The notes: generated by a model not told the origin, from the letters alone. Counted from the stretch's first letter, positions 28,800 through 38,316 are shown. The stretch: DNA of 64,000 nucleotides from an uncultured Cellvibrionales bacterium (GCA_913063225.1 CAJXYP010000017.1:1-64000), one strand, 5' to 3'. Program-made: numbers and translations.

Positions 28800-29858
28800 A
28801 TGAGTGATCTAGAACAATTAAAAGTCCTGAGAAGCAAGCTTGATCATTGGGCTGCCGCCGAAGGTTTCGCCAAAGTAGGTATTGCGGATTTAGAACTGGA
28901 CCAGGCAAGCCTGAATCTTCGCAATTGGCTTTCGCAAAAGTATCAAGCGGATATGAATTGGATCGAGGATCGACTGGATCTTCGCGAGAACCCAAAGAAG
29001 CTGGTCCCTGGCGCTCTGCGTGCCATCTGCTTTCGCATGGATTACCTGCAAGACAAAGTCCAGCCACTGCAAATATTGGAAGACCCAAGCAAAGCTTATG
29101 TCTCGCGGTATGCACTGGGCCGCGACTACCACAAGCTTATCCGCAAAAAGCTCGCGCGCATCGCCGGACAAATACAGGACTGGGCGAACCAAGAATTGGA
29201 ACAGCGCCCTTTTGTGGATAGCGCACCGGTTATGGAAAAACCCTTAGGCCACAAAGCGGGATTGGGCTGGATCGGTAAGAACACGCTTCTACTGTCCCAG
29301 GAGGGTGGCTCTTGGTTCTTCTTGGGAGAAATACTGACCTCGCTAGAACTTCCAATAGACCATCACCGGGAAGAGAACCAATGCGGTAAATGCAAAGCTT
29401 GCATGACTTGCTGCCCAACGGACGCCTTCCCGGAGCCCTATGTATTGGACGCCCGTAAATGCATCTCTTATTTAACCATAGAGAATTCCGGACCCATTCC
29501 TGTCGAACTGCGCAAACCCATGGGAAACAGAGTCTTCGGCTGCGATGACTGTCAGCTGGTATGCCCCTGGAATCGCGATGTCAGCCTTAGTACAAATGAG
29601 CATTTCTCTCCTCGCCACCAGCTAGACAACTCAGGTCTTGTAGAAATATTCACCTGGGACCAAAACAGCTTCGAAGAAAAAACCGCGGGCTCGCCTATTC
29701 GGCGGGCTGGCTACGAACAATGGCAGCGAAATCTTGCAGTCGGATTGGGCAACGGCCCCGCTTCCGCTGAAGCCATTAAGGCCTTGCAAGGCAGCGAGAG
29801 TTCATCACCTTTGGTGCGTGAGCATATAGAATGGGCTCTTAACCAGCTAACAAGTTGA
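28800..29858 (+). CDS. queG: epoxyqueuosine reductase QueG
   Basis: A 352-residue cobalamin- and iron-sulfur-dependent reductase for the last step of queuosine synthesis in tRNA. Two 4Fe-4S sites are visible: CGKCKACMTCCPTDAF and CDDCQLVCPWN; the preceding GLGWIGKNTLLL is also conserved. The ATG at 28800 (MSDLEQLK) is chosen; the ORF track begins 62 codons earlier inside nnr on the other strand. Followed by yqgE with a two-base gap. Confidence 0.95.
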   Translation: MSDLEQLKVLRSKLDHWAAAEGFAKVGIADLELDQASLNLRNWLSQKYQADMNWIEDRLDLRENPKKLVPGALRAICFRMDYLQDKVQPLQILEDPSKAYVSRYALGRDYHKLIRKKLARIAGQIQDWANQELEQRPFVDSAPVMEKPLGHKAGLGWIGKNTLLLSQEGGSWFFLGEILTSLELPIDHHREENQCGKCKACMTCCPTDAFPEPYVLDARKCISYLTIENSGPIPVELRKPMGNRVFGCDDCQLVCPWNRDVSLSTNEHFSPRHQLDNSGLVEIFTWDQNSFEEKTAGSPIRRAGYEQWQRNLAVGLGNGPASAEAIKALQGSESSSPLVREHIEWALNQLTS

Positions 29859-29860
29859 CC

Positions 29861-30436
29861 ATGAAACCCGAAAGCTTTGAATCCCTCAGTGGGAACCTAC
29901 TACTCGCTATGCCTGGCATTGCGGATCCATTTTTCTCACGAACCCTTACCCTTCTCTGCGAGCACAACGAAGATGGCGCAATGGGTGTGGTGATCAATCA
30001 ACCTACTGAAGTTTCCTTGCAGGAAGTCTTTGAGCAGCTAGAGTTAAGTGATGCCTCAACAGAAGCAATGCACCGCCCGATCGGCTATGGCGGACCCGTC
30101 AGTAGAGATCAGGGATTTATTTTACATACCGCCAATGATGAGCAGAAATGGGCTTCTTCATTCGAAGTAATGAAAGGTATTGAGCTAACCGCGTCCCAAG
30201 ACATTATCGAAGCGATCTCGAAAGGCTCGGGACCAGATAAATGGCTCTTTGTGCTGGGCTACGCAGGTTGGGGAGCGGGACAACTCGAGACTGAATTAGC
30301 TGGCGACTCCTGGATTACCGTACAGGCAACCGAGCAGCTAGTCTTTGATACTCCTGCAGCAGAGAAACTCAAAGCTTCCGCCTCTAGGCTCGGTATCGAA
30401 TTTGGCCGCTTTGCTACTATTTCGGGCAGCGCATGA
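29861..30436 (+). CDS. yqgE: YqgE/AlgH family protein (DUF179)
   Basis: A 191-residue cytoplasmic protein of unknown molecular function, known as AlgH in Pseudomonas. LAMPGIADPFFSRTLTLLCEHNEDGAMG-type sequence at the N-terminus and GYAGWGAGQLETEL near residue 135 are the family marks. Start ATG at 29861. Its end overlaps yqgF by four bases, the conserved yqgE-yqgF pairing. Confidence 0.93.
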   Translation: MKPESFESLSGNLLLAMPGIADPFFSRTLTLLCEHNEDGAMGVVINQPTEVSLQEVFEQLELSDASTEAMHRPIGYGGPVSRDQGFILHTANDEQKWASSFEVMKGIELTASQDIIEAISKGSGPDKWLFVLGYAGWGAGQLETELAGDSWITVQATEQLVFDTPAAEKLKASASRLGIEFGRFATISGSA

Positions 30437-30861
30437 CGGGACAATTGCTCTGCTTTGATTTCGGATTAACCAGTATTGGCGTTGCCACTGGACAGACTGG
30501 CATGGGCATTGCTTCTCCCCTGCCAGAGTTAAAAGCCAAAGAAGGTTCGCCGGACTGGTCTGCCGTAGGTGCACTGATATTTGAGTGGCAGGCAAAACGA
30601 TTATTGATAGGCCTGCCCCTAAATATGGACGGCAGCGAAAGTAAGTTGAGCGCGCGGGCTCGCAAATTTGCCAACAGGTTAAACGGACGATTTGACCTAC
30701 CCATAGAAATGGTCGACGAGCGACTGACTAGTCACTCGGCAAAAGAGGAAACGAGTAATTTGGGCCACAAGGGCGACTACAAGAAAAAGCCTATCGACTC
30801 CGTAGCCGCCTGTTTAATCCTGGAGCAGTATTTTAACCATCAGAACCTTTCGAACGACTGA
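30433..30861 (+). CDS. yqgF: Holliday junction resolvase-like YqgF (RuvX)
   Basis: A 142-residue RNase H-fold nuclease implicated in 16S rRNA 5' processing. The catalytic Asp lies in CFDFGLTSIGVATGQ, and the others are in VDERLTS and near SVAACLILEQYF. It overlaps yqgE by four bases and ends only nine bases before the convergent pilT/pilU fusion. Confidence 0.94.
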   Translation: MTGQLLCFDFGLTSIGVATGQTGMGIASPLPELKAKEGSPDWSAVGALIFEWQAKRLLIGLPLNMDGSESKLSARARKFANRLNGRFDLPIEMVDERLTSHSAKEETSNLGHKGDYKKKPIDSVAACLILEQYFNHQNLSND

Positions 30862-30870
30862 AGTGAAGGA

Positions 30871-32019
30871 CTAAAACAAAGACCCGCCTTTTTCATCTTC
30901 CTTAGTTTCTTCCATCATCAAGCCTTCAGTACCATCATCTTCTCCAGGTATAGCGTCGCTCGAAGAGTGCAATTTGATCATCAGCCTTAGGTCGTTTTTG
31001 CTGTCTGCATGCTTGATTGCGTCATCGTAGCTAATAACGCCCTCGTTAAAGAGCTCATACAGCGCCTGATCAAAAGTCTGCATTCCCAGCTCTTTGGACT
31101 TGGACATAATTTCTTTAATTTCATGCACATCACCCTTTTTAATCAAATCGCCAATTAAGGGCGTATTAATCAAGATCTCAATCGCGGGCCGTCGTCCACC
31201 GTCAACCGTTGGGATAAGTTGCTGCGCAACAAAGGCTCGCAGGTTTAACGATAAATCCAATAACAGCTGATCTCGTCGATCAGAAGGGAAGAAGTTAATA
31301 ATACGCTCGAGAGCCTGGTTTGCATTGTTGGCGTGTAATGTCGCAAAAACCAGATGGCCGGTTTCGGCGAAAGCTACCGCATGCTCCATGGTATCGCGAG
31401 ATCGGATTTCACCGATCAAAATTACGTCAGGGGCCTGCCTCAGTGTGCTTTGCAGGGCATTTTCCCAACTCAGGGTATCAATCCCCAATTCCCGCTGTGT
31501 GATAATGCAGCCCTTGTGCTTATGCACAAATTCAATGGGGTCTTCAATGGTAAGAATATGCTCGTACTTATTCTCGTTGATGTAATCGATCATCGCCGCA
31601 AGCGTAGTACTTTTACCGGAACCAGTCGGGCCAGTAACTAACACCATGCCGTTGGGCTGCATACAGATATTCTTAAAAGTATTGCCCATACCCAACTGTT
31701 CCATCGTGAGTACTTTCGAAGGAATAGTTCTGAATACTCCACCACAACCGCGATTTTGGTTAAAGGCGTTTACCCGAAAACGCGACAGCCCTGGAATTTC
31801 AAAAGAGAAATCCGTTTCCAAGAGTTCTTCAAAATCTTTGCGCTGCTTATCATTCATAACCTCATAAATTAGACCATGCACCTCTTTATGCTCCATGGCA
31901 GGCAGGTTAATTCTGCGAATATCGCCATCGACGCGTATCATGGGCGGTAGCCCTGCAGAAAGGTGCAAATCAGATGCTCCTTGCTTAACCGCAAAGGCCA
32001 AAAGTTAAGTAATATCCAT
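30871..32019 (-). pseudogene. pilT::pilU fusion with a stop at codon 5
   Basis: Read from the ATG at 32019 this begins M-D-I-T-stop-L-L-A-F, where PilT has MDITELLAF; the Glu5 codon is TAA (32005-32007). The ORF track restarts at a TTG (32001) and runs 376 residues. Residues 1-150 are PilT-like (ASDLHLSAGLPPMIRVDGD, LETDFSFEIPG, VTGPTGSGKST). From about residue 161 the match switches to PilU (KHKGCIITQRELGIDT, RQAPDVILIGEIRSRDTMEHA, LHANNANQALERI, and an acidic C-terminal extension). The join is near the conserved LTIEDPIEFVH, about 31520-31560. pilT and pilU are normally adjacent here, divergent from yggS, so an in-frame deletion is the simplest origin. ATPase motifs are intact; weak reinitiation at TTG is possible. 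Confidence 0.82.
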
Positions 32020-32047
32020 TAAGTCAGTTCCGCATTGGTTGGGAATA

Positions 32048-32719
32048 ATGCCCAGAATATCCGAAAAGATTGAGAGCGTACAAACCCGGCTTGCTGAGGT
32101 AGCGCAACATAACCAAGTTCCACTGCTTCTCGCGGTTAGTAAAACCCGTACAGAAAAAGAGGTTCGTGAAGCTACAGCCTGCGGATTGCTTAACTTTGGC
32201 GAAAATTACCTACAAGACGCTATCGCAAAAATCGAGGCGCTGGACGACCTAAATATTATTTGGCATTTTATTGGTTCTATCCAAAGTAACAAAACCTCAG
32301 ACATCGCGAAGCACTTTAATTGGGTCCACACAGTGGACAGACTAAAAATTGCACGCCGCCTTTCCGAGCAGCGACCCGAGTCGATGTCAGACTTAAATAT
32401 ACTGATTCAGCTAAATATCGACGACGAAGACAGCAAAGGAGGAATAGCTCCCGCTGAGTTAATGGGTCTGGCAGCAAAATTGGTAGCGCTGCCCAAGGTA
32501 AAATTGCGTGGACTGATGGCTATACCTGCTCCTCGAACAAAGTTTGAAGAGCAGCTTGCGGTCTGTGAAAAGATCCATAATTACTACCTTCAGCTGCAAC
32601 AGCAATATCCCGAAGTTGATACACTCTCGATGGGTATGTCGGCAGATCTGGAAGCAGCTACCAAAGCCGGTAGTAATCTGGTTCGCATCGGTACAGATAT
32701 TTTCGGACCTAGGCAATAA
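32048..32719 (+). CDS. yggS: YggS family pyridoxal phosphate homeostasis protein
   Basis: A 223-residue PLP-binding TIM-barrel protein that helps control free PLP and amino acid balance. The PLP lysine is in LLAVSKTRTEKEV, and FGENYLQDA, WHFIGSIQSNK and LSMGMSADLEAA are conserved. ATG at 32048 is chosen; a TTG three codons earlier is open. It is divergent from the pilT locus and followed by proC. Confidence 0.95.
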   Translation: MPRISEKIESVQTRLAEVAQHNQVPLLLAVSKTRTEKEVREATACGLLNFGENYLQDAIAKIEALDDLNIIWHFIGSIQSNKTSDIAKHFNWVHTVDRLKIARRLSEQRPESMSDLNILIQLNIDDEDSKGGIAPAELMGLAAKLVALPKVKLRGLMAIPAPRTKFEEQLAVCEKIHNYYLQLQQQYPEVDTLSMGMSADLEAATKAGSNLVRIGTDIFGPRQ

Positions 32720-32771
32720 CGGCAGCTCTTTTACACGACCCATTTTAATAAGACAGCATAGGTACATAGAT

Positions 32772-33605
32772 TTGGAATTAAATTATCCGAGCATCGGTTT
32801 TATCGGTGCTGGCAACATGGCAACAGCGCTTATTCGAGGCATTTTGGCCACGGGCTACCCTGAAGATAAAATTGTCGCTTGTGACCCATCTGTAGAGCAG
32901 TTAGATCGGCTCGCCGACACTATCATCTCTCACAAAATCACTACTAGCCTGGATAGCAGTGCAGTGAACCATTGCGATATGGTAGTTCTAGCGGTTAAAC
33001 CTCAAATCCTGCCGAGTGTAGCTAAACAACTTAGTTCGCATATTGGCTCTGATACATTGGTTGTTTCTGTTGCCGCTGGCATAACCCTTGAGCTTTTGCA
33101 GTCCTATTTAGACGGCCGTCCCGCGGTACGAAGCATGCCGAATACGCCCGCACTAATAGGCGAAGGCGCTAGTGGACTATTTGCTAGCAAGAATACTAGT
33201 CAGCAACAGAAGGATTCGGTAACTGAGGTTTTTAAATCTGTTGGTATTGTTGAATGGCTTGGCAGCGAAACCGATCTGGATTTGGTCACCGCCGTATCCG
33301 GCAGTGGCCCGGCATATTTCTTCCTCTTTATGGAAGCCATGGTAGAAGCAGCTGTGGACATGGGGCTGGATCGAGAAACGGCTCACCGCCTTTGCGTGCA
33401 AACTTGTCGCGGCGCTTCAACAATAGCAACCCAAAACCCGGATATCGCTGAATTGAGAAAGCGCGTTACCAGTCCGAACGGAACTACGGAAAAAGCTATC
33501 TCAGCTTTTGAAAATGGCGACCTTCGGGCGCTAGTAAAAACAGCTATGCAGGATTGCGCTGATCGTTCTGTAGAAATGGCCCAAGAGGTCGCTAATAAAG
33601 ATTAA
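32772..33605 (+). CDS. proC: pyrroline-5-carboxylate reductase
   Basis: A 277-residue NAD(P)H-dependent enzyme of the last step of proline synthesis. GFIGAGNMATALIRG is the nucleotide loop, followed by MPNTPALIGEGASGL and AVSGSGPAYFFLFMEA. The ORF track start at 32544 lies inside yggS; there is no ATG near the expected start, so the TTG at 32772 (preceded by AGGT) is inferred, giving MELNYPSIGFIG. Confidence 0.94.
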   Translation: MELNYPSIGFIGAGNMATALIRGILATGYPEDKIVACDPSVEQLDRLADTIISHKITTSLDSSAVNHCDMVVLAVKPQILPSVAKQLSSHIGSDTLVVSVAAGITLELLQSYLDGRPAVRSMPNTPALIGEGASGLFASKNTSQQQKDSVTEVFKSVGIVEWLGSETDLDLVTAVSGSGPAYFFLFMEAMVEAAVDMGLDRETAHRLCVQTCRGASTIATQNPDIAELRKRVTSPNGTTEKAISAFENGDLRALVKTAMQDCADRSVEMAQEVANKD

Positions 33606-33666
33606 TCCAAGCCCACTACACCAAATTAGAAGCTTGGTAAGTTTGTTATTGACTTAGAGGTAAAAA

Positions 33667-34257
33667 ATGCAGGAAATCAGTTTATATATTGTTCAATCCC
33701 TTGGCGGCTTATATCTGGCAATCTGCCTGCTAAGAGTTCTGCTCCAGCTAGTGCGGGCAGACTACTACAACCAGGTTAGCCAATTTATTGTGATGGCTAC
33801 CAGAGCGCCGATTCAGCTGCTGCGCCCGGTGCTGCCGAACTGGGGCAGACTCGACTCTGCAGCCCTTGTATGGTCAATTTTAGTGGCCGTGCTTGGCATT
33901 CAAATATCTGCGCTAATTGTGGGCTACCCCTTGGTAAACCCGTTCGATAGCTTAGTCTGGTCCCTGCTTGGTCTAGCTCACATCTTTCTAAATATTATTT
34001 TCTACGGACTGCTGGCCGTAATTATCATTAGCTGGCTCACAGCCATGGGCGGCATGCGCATATCCCACCCTATTATTGGTTTGATGAACCAAATCATTCG
34101 ACCCTTTATGACGCCCTTCCAAAAAATACTGCCTTCCTTCGGCGGTATAGACCTGTCGCCCATCCTGCTATTCATGTCGATTCAGGTTCTGCAAATGCTT
34201 AGTGGGCAAGTCGCTTACTCCGCAGGATTAATTCCAGGATTAGTTCTGGGTTACTAG
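33667..34257 (+). CDS. yggT: YggT family membrane protein
   Basis: A 196-residue inner-membrane protein made of two tandem YggT units, each with a pair of hydrophobic helices; the motifs NQVSQFIVMATRAPIQLLRPVLP and MNQIIRPFMTPFQKILPSFGGIDLSP show the duplication. Function is unknown; homologues have been linked to osmotic stress. It follows proC and precedes yggU, as in Pseudomonas. Confidence 0.92.
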   Translation: MQEISLYIVQSLGGLYLAICLLRVLLQLVRADYYNQVSQFIVMATRAPIQLLRPVLPNWGRLDSAALVWSILVAVLGIQISALIVGYPLVNPFDSLVWSLLGLAHIFLNIIFYGLLAVIIISWLTAMGGMRISHPIIGLMNQIIRPFMTPFQKILPSFGGIDLSPILLFMSIQVLQMLSGQVAYSAGLIPGLVLGY

Positions 34258-34281
34258 CTCAACCAAAAAACCGGAGGTTTA

Positions 34282-34611
34282 GTGTCTGATACTCCTTGGA
34301 CCTGGCAGGGCAAAAACCTTCGACTGATGGTTCATGTTCAGCCCGGCGCAAAATCCACGCAGCTATCCGGTTTGCATGGTGACCGACTGAAAATTCGATT
34401 AAATGCACCGCCCGTTGATGGCAAAGCAAACAGGCGTCTTATTGCCTTTATCAGCGAAATCTTTAGGGTGCCCAAGTCCTCCGTCAGCATCGATAAAGGC
34501 GAATCCAGCCGCCACAAAACCCTGCTTATAGAAGACCCTCAATTCTTGCCCTCAGAGTTTTTGACCCTTCAATCCAAAAAGGCCATGGTTCCAACGCAAG
34601 ATTCTCAGTAG
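34282..34611 (+). CDS. yggU: YggU family protein (DUF167)
   Basis: A 109-residue DUF167 protein. The marks are VHVQPGAKSTQLSG and LKIRLNAPPVDGKANRRLI. The start is the GTG at 34282, four bases after GGAGG. Molecular role unknown; the position after yggT is conserved. Confidence 0.92.
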   Translation: MSDTPWTWQGKNLRLMVHVQPGAKSTQLSGLHGDRLKIRLNAPPVDGKANRRLIAFISEIFRVPKSSVSIDKGESSRHKTLLIEDPQFLPSEFLTLQSKKAMVPTQDSQ

Positions 34612-34634
34612 ACTTGCACGCTATCGCGAGTTGT

Positions 34635-35855
34635 ATGCATAAAAATAAAATGAACCAGCAGAGTAGTTCCAGACCAGACGCCGAAAATTCAATCGGCATC
34701 GTCACAGCCAAATCAGTGGACATTACAGATCCACTGACGTTGGCCTGTGGGCAGGTTCTATCTGAATATCACCTGGTCTACGAAACATACGGCGAACTAA
34801 ATTCTGACAAGACAAATGGTATTTTAATTTGCCATGCCCTTAGCGGAAACCACCATGCTGCGGGCTATTACACAGACGACACCAATGAAAAACCTGGCTG
34901 GTGGCACAACTGTATCGGCCCGGGTAAGGCTATAGATACCAATAAATTCTTTGTAGTGGTGCCAAACAATATCGGCGGTTGCCACGGGACTACAGGGCCA
35001 TCTTCAATTAACCCAGATACAGGAAAAATCTGGGGGCCAGACTTCCCTCCTCTGCGTTTTCGCGACTGGGTGGATAGCCAAGTTCAGCTTTCAGACCACC
35101 TCGGCATCCAGACTTGGGCTGCAATTGCAGGTGGCAGCCTCGGCGGTATGCAAGCAATGCGCTGGTCTCTGGAGTATCCGGACCGTCTGAAGCATTGCCT
35201 AGTAATAGCCTCGGCAATGAATCTATCTCCTCAGAACATTGCCTTTAACGAGATGGCTCGTCAGGCAATTCTGGCGGACCCGGATTACTGTGAAGGCCGC
35301 TACCTTGAAGAAGGTAAAGCGCCGACCACCGGATTAGCCCTTGCCCGCATGATTGGGCACGTTACCTACTTATCGCAATCTCAGCTGGATGAACGCTTCG
35401 GGAGAGATTTGAGTGCCGGCAGTTTTGAACGGGGTAACGATAATCCTGTTCAGTTCGAGATCGAGTCTTACCTGAAATACAAAGGCGACCAGTTTGCTGA
35501 AGATTTTGACGCTAATACCTATATGGTAATTACGCGCATGCTCGATGTTTTTGATCTTGCACGGGAATATAACGACGATCCGGTTGAGGCTTTTTCCAAG
35601 GCGACCTGTCGCTACTTTGTTGCTTCCTTCTCAACGGACTGGAGATTTTCGCCAATCCGTTCTGAGGAAATAGTTAGTGCGCTTATAGGTGCCAATAAAG
35701 ACGTGTCCTATTTAAATATCGAAACTGATAGAGGCCACGATGGTTTTCTATCGGATATTCCGCGCTACACCAAGGATTTGGGTTTATATCTAGACAATAT
35801 TTCAAAGGAAATATTCGCCAAGCAAGTTAATGCGGGTAGTGAAGATGCGAGTTGA
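34635..35855 (+). CDS. metX: homoserine O-acyltransferase MetX
   Basis: A 406-residue alpha/beta-hydrolase-fold enzyme that acylates homoserine early in methionine synthesis. The nucleophile elbow is AGGSLGGMQA, with the acidic residue in STDWRFSP and His in DRGHDGFL; HALSGNHHAAGYY is also typical. Gammaproteobacterial members paired with MetW often use succinyl-CoA, so the acyl donor is uncertain. Start is one of ATG 34635 or 34650; neither has a clear ribosome site. It overlaps metW by 11 bases. Confidence 0.93.
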   Translation: MHKNKMNQQSSSRPDAENSIGIVTAKSVDITDPLTLACGQVLSEYHLVYETYGELNSDKTNGILICHALSGNHHAAGYYTDDTNEKPGWWHNCIGPGKAIDTNKFFVVVPNNIGGCHGTTGPSSINPDTGKIWGPDFPPLRFRDWVDSQVQLSDHLGIQTWAAIAGGSLGGMQAMRWSLEYPDRLKHCLVIASAMNLSPQNIAFNEMARQAILADPDYCEGRYLEEGKAPTTGLALARMIGHVTYLSQSQLDERFGRDLSAGSFERGNDNPVQFEIESYLKYKGDQFAEDFDANTYMVITRMLDVFDLAREYNDDPVEAFSKATCRYFVASFSTDWRFSPIRSEEIVSALIGANKDVSYLNIETDRGHDGFLSDIPRYTKDLGLYLDNISKEIFAKQVNAGSEDAS

Positions 35856-36453
35856 TTTCGACATCCTGAAAAACTGGGTACCTCAGGGTTCTCACGTACT
35901 TGATCTCGCCTGCGGAGACGGAGCGCTGCTGCGCAGCCTAATGGACGATCGTGCAGTCACTGGCTACGGACTCGAAAATGACCATACGTCTATTACCCAA
36001 TGCATTGAGAAAGGCGTAAACGTAATAGATAGAGAACTAGTGCGTGATTTAAGCGAATTTAGGAATAACTCCTTTGATCTGGTGATCATGACCCAAGCTA
36101 TTCAGGTGATGAAATATCCCGACATAATTTTGGACGAAATGCTGCGCGTCGGTCGCGAATGTATTGTGACCTTTCCAAATTTTGGCAATCTGCGCACGCG
36201 CGCACATTTGGCCCTACGCGGCAAAATGCCGGTAACCAAAAAACTGCCTTACCAATGGTACGACACGCCTAATATTCACTTCTGTACTGTGGCGGATTTT
36301 CAGAGCCTGTGCCAAAGCAAAGGATATCGTTTTATCAATCAGGCGACTCAGGCTGAGCTACTATTTAACAAACAGTTCAAGGGGCTTTGGCCAAACCTGT
36401 TTGCAGAAAATGCCATCTATCACCTTACAAAAGAGACTACACAGACAGAATGA
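35845..36453 (+). CDS. metW: methionine biosynthesis protein MetW
   Basis: A 202-residue methyltransferase-fold protein. HVLDLACGDGALLRSL is the SAM-binding loop region, and VIMTQAIQVMKYPD, FPNFGNLRTR and YDTPNIHFCT are MetW marks. It works with MetX in homoserine acylation. The ATG at 35845 matches the family start and lies within the metX end. Confidence 0.93.
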   Translation: MRVDFDILKNWVPQGSHVLDLACGDGALLRSLMDDRAVTGYGLENDHTSITQCIEKGVNVIDRELVRDLSEFRNNSFDLVIMTQAIQVMKYPDIILDEMLRVGRECIVTFPNFGNLRTRAHLALRGKMPVTKKLPYQWYDTPNIHFCTVADFQSLCQSKGYRFINQATQAELLFNKQFKGLWPNLFAENAIYHLTKETTQTE

Positions 36454-36893
36454 GATTAAAAATATTTGCACTAGCACTCGGCTTTTTACTGTTTGGCCAA
36501 GCACAGGCGCAAACAGACATGTTCAAAAACTTTGGTGAATATAAAGTCTATTACACTGTATTTAACAGCAGCTTTATAACGCCAGAGATCGCTGAAATAT
36601 ACGGATTAACCCGTGCTGAAGATCAGGCCATCGTGAATATTTCGTTAGTGAGAACCTCGCCTGATGGTGACAGCTTGGGACTTCCGGCCCGGGTTAGCGG
36701 GCATAGACAAAATCTTTTCATGCAATCGTTCCCTTTTAGGTTTATTGAGATCGATGAGGGCGATGCGACTTATTATCTAGCGGCTTTTGCCTTTGAAGAT
36801 CAGGATCCTCTGCATTTCAAAATCGAAGTCAGCCACGCGGGAATAAGCGTTCCATACCAGATAGATTTTACTCGCACGCTATACCACGACTAA
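36450..36893 (+). CDS. DUF4426 exported protein
   Basis: A 147-residue exported protein of unknown function. A signal peptide covers residues 1-20 (LALGFLLFGQAQAQ), then FGEYKVYYTVFNSSFITPEIA is the DUF4426 mark. The ATG at 36450 overlaps the metW stop (ATGA), and the metW-DUF4426-rdgB order is the usual one. Confidence 0.9.
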   Translation: MRLKIFALALGFLLFGQAQAQTDMFKNFGEYKVYYTVFNSSFITPEIAEIYGLTRAEDQAIVNISLVRTSPDGDSLGLPARVSGHRQNLFMQSFPFRFIEIDEGDATYYLAAFAFEDQDPLHFKIEVSHAGISVPYQIDFTRTLYHD

Positions 36894-36941
36894 TTCGCAG
36901 TATCTCAATCTACTTTTGACAAGTCCCAGGAATCAGAGATT

Positions 36942-37535
36942 ATGGAAATAGTTCTCGCCTCCGGAAATAAGGGCAAACTTAAAGAACTGCAAAGCAAATT
37001 GGGTCACCTTGCCGATTTTGTGGCCCAGTCCAGCTTCGGCCTTGAAACGCCGGAAGAAACCGGCAGCACCTATCTCGAAAACGCCATACTTAAAGCACGT
37101 TTTGTTTCGGAGCAAACCGGATTGCCAGCTCTGGCTGACGACTCTGGACTTTCAGTAGATTATTTAGATGGAGCGCCGGGCATCTATTCCGCGCGCTTTG
37201 CTGGCGAAGAGGCCACAGACCAGGAAAATAACGATAAGTTGTTAGTGAGCTTGCAGGGAGTTCCTCATATAGACAGAGGAGCAGCCTTTCATTGTGTACT
37301 TGCGCTGGTATATCCAAATGACAAACCAGATCCGATTCTCTGCGAAGGCATTTGGCGCGGAAAGATTTTTGAAGCGCCCCGAGGAAAAAACGGCTTTGGT
37401 TACGATCCGCTATTTCAGCCGGATGGAATGGAGTGCGCCTCTGCCGAGTTGAGCCCTAAGCATAAAAATCAAATAAGCCACCGAGGCAAAGCCATGTCCA
37501 TGCTGGCATCCAGACTTACCGAACAGGATGATTAA
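36942..37535 (+). CDS. rdgB: non-canonical purine NTP pyrophosphatase RdgB
   Basis: A 197-residue housecleaning enzyme that hydrolyses dITP, ITP and XTP. ASGNKGKLKEL at the N-terminus, ETGSTYLENAILKAR, ADDSGLSVDYLDGAPGIYSARFAG and GFGYDPLF are diagnostic. Start ATG at 36942, 48 bases after the DUF4426 stop. Confidence 0.96.
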   Translation: MEIVLASGNKGKLKELQSKLGHLADFVAQSSFGLETPEETGSTYLENAILKARFVSEQTGLPALADDSGLSVDYLDGAPGIYSARFAGEEATDQENNDKLLVSLQGVPHIDRGAAFHCVLALVYPNDKPDPILCEGIWRGKIFEAPRGKNGFGYDPLFQPDGMECASAELSPKHKNQISHRGKAMSMLASRLTEQDD

Positions 37536-37572
37536 AGCGGGGCTTTAGTCTTGTTGTAATCCTGCTTTAATC
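37530..37572. terminator. inverted repeat between convergent rdgB and SIP genes
   Basis: GATTAAAGC at 37530 and GCTTTAATC ending at 37572 are perfect 9-base inverted repeats spaced by 25 bases. Each arm contains the stop codon of one of the two convergent genes. It may act as a weak bidirectional terminator; there is no clear T run. Confidence 0.35.
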
Positions 37573-38316
37573 CTTATCTGATTGCTTAGCGACTTTGTGT
37601 TGGTCGTCGCTTAACCCGAGATGCCAATAGCTGCTGGCGTATATTTCATCGCGTTGAACACCCTTTTCCAACTTTAAGTATCGCCGGATAGCGCGCGAAG
37701 TATGGAATTCTGCTGCAATCCACATGGAAGGTTTACCTTCCAAAAAATCAAACTCTTTTACTTTCTCCAACAGCGGAAAACGCTTGCGCTCTGAATGGGG
37801 GTTAACAACCCAGTGAATTTCAACACCCTCGGGTACTGGTAATTCTTGGATATCTTCTTCCGAAATCACCTCAATCGCTACATAGCCTCTGGCGTTTTCT
37901 GGTAGCTGCTCAATATTCACACTAACTGCCGGTAATGCAGTCATATCACCCGCTATAAGAAACCAATCTGCTCCGAAATCGACAAGCTTTTTTGCCCCCG
38001 GTCCGACTACAGATACCTTTGAGCCCACCTCAGCGTCCATTGCCCAGGCGCTAGCTGGTCCGCCGTCCGCATGCAACATAAAATCGAGATGTAATACTTT
38101 GGCATCAAAATCGAACTCGCGAATGGTATAGGTACGCAGAGCTATTTCCCCGTTCTCTTCTAACATGAGCTTTACATAGCCGCTCTCCTGTCCTTCAGGA
38201 AAATCCTGCAGGTCAGCTCCAGTTAAACTGATACGAAGCATATTGGGAGTAAGTACTTGAAGATCACTGACGGTCAGCTCTCTCGGTTCTTTATTGCGGG
38301 TGGATCGTTCGGCCAT
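37567..38316 (-). CDS. siderophore-interacting protein (FAD-dependent ferric reductase)
   Basis: A 249-residue protein of the SIP/ViuB family, which uses NAD(P)H and FAD to reduce ferric siderophores in the cytoplasm. The flavin motif RTYTIREFDFD (about residues 60-70), DFMLHADGGPASAWA, LIAGDMTALPAV and AAEFHTSRAIRRYL are characteristic. Length is normal. No siderophore transport genes lie next to it. Confidence 0.88.
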   Translation of the reverse strand: MAERSTRNKEPRELTVSDLQVLTPNMLRISLTGADLQDFPEGQESGYVKLMLEENGEIALRTYTIREFDFDAKVLHLDFMLHADGGPASAWAMDAEVGSKVSVVGPGAKKLVDFGADWFLIAGDMTALPAVSVNIEQLPENARGYVAIEVISEEDIQELPVPEGVEIHWVVNPHSERKRFPLLEKVKEFDFLEGKPSMWIAAEFHTSRAIRRYLKLEKGVQRDEIYASSYWHLGLSDDQHKVAKQSDKD

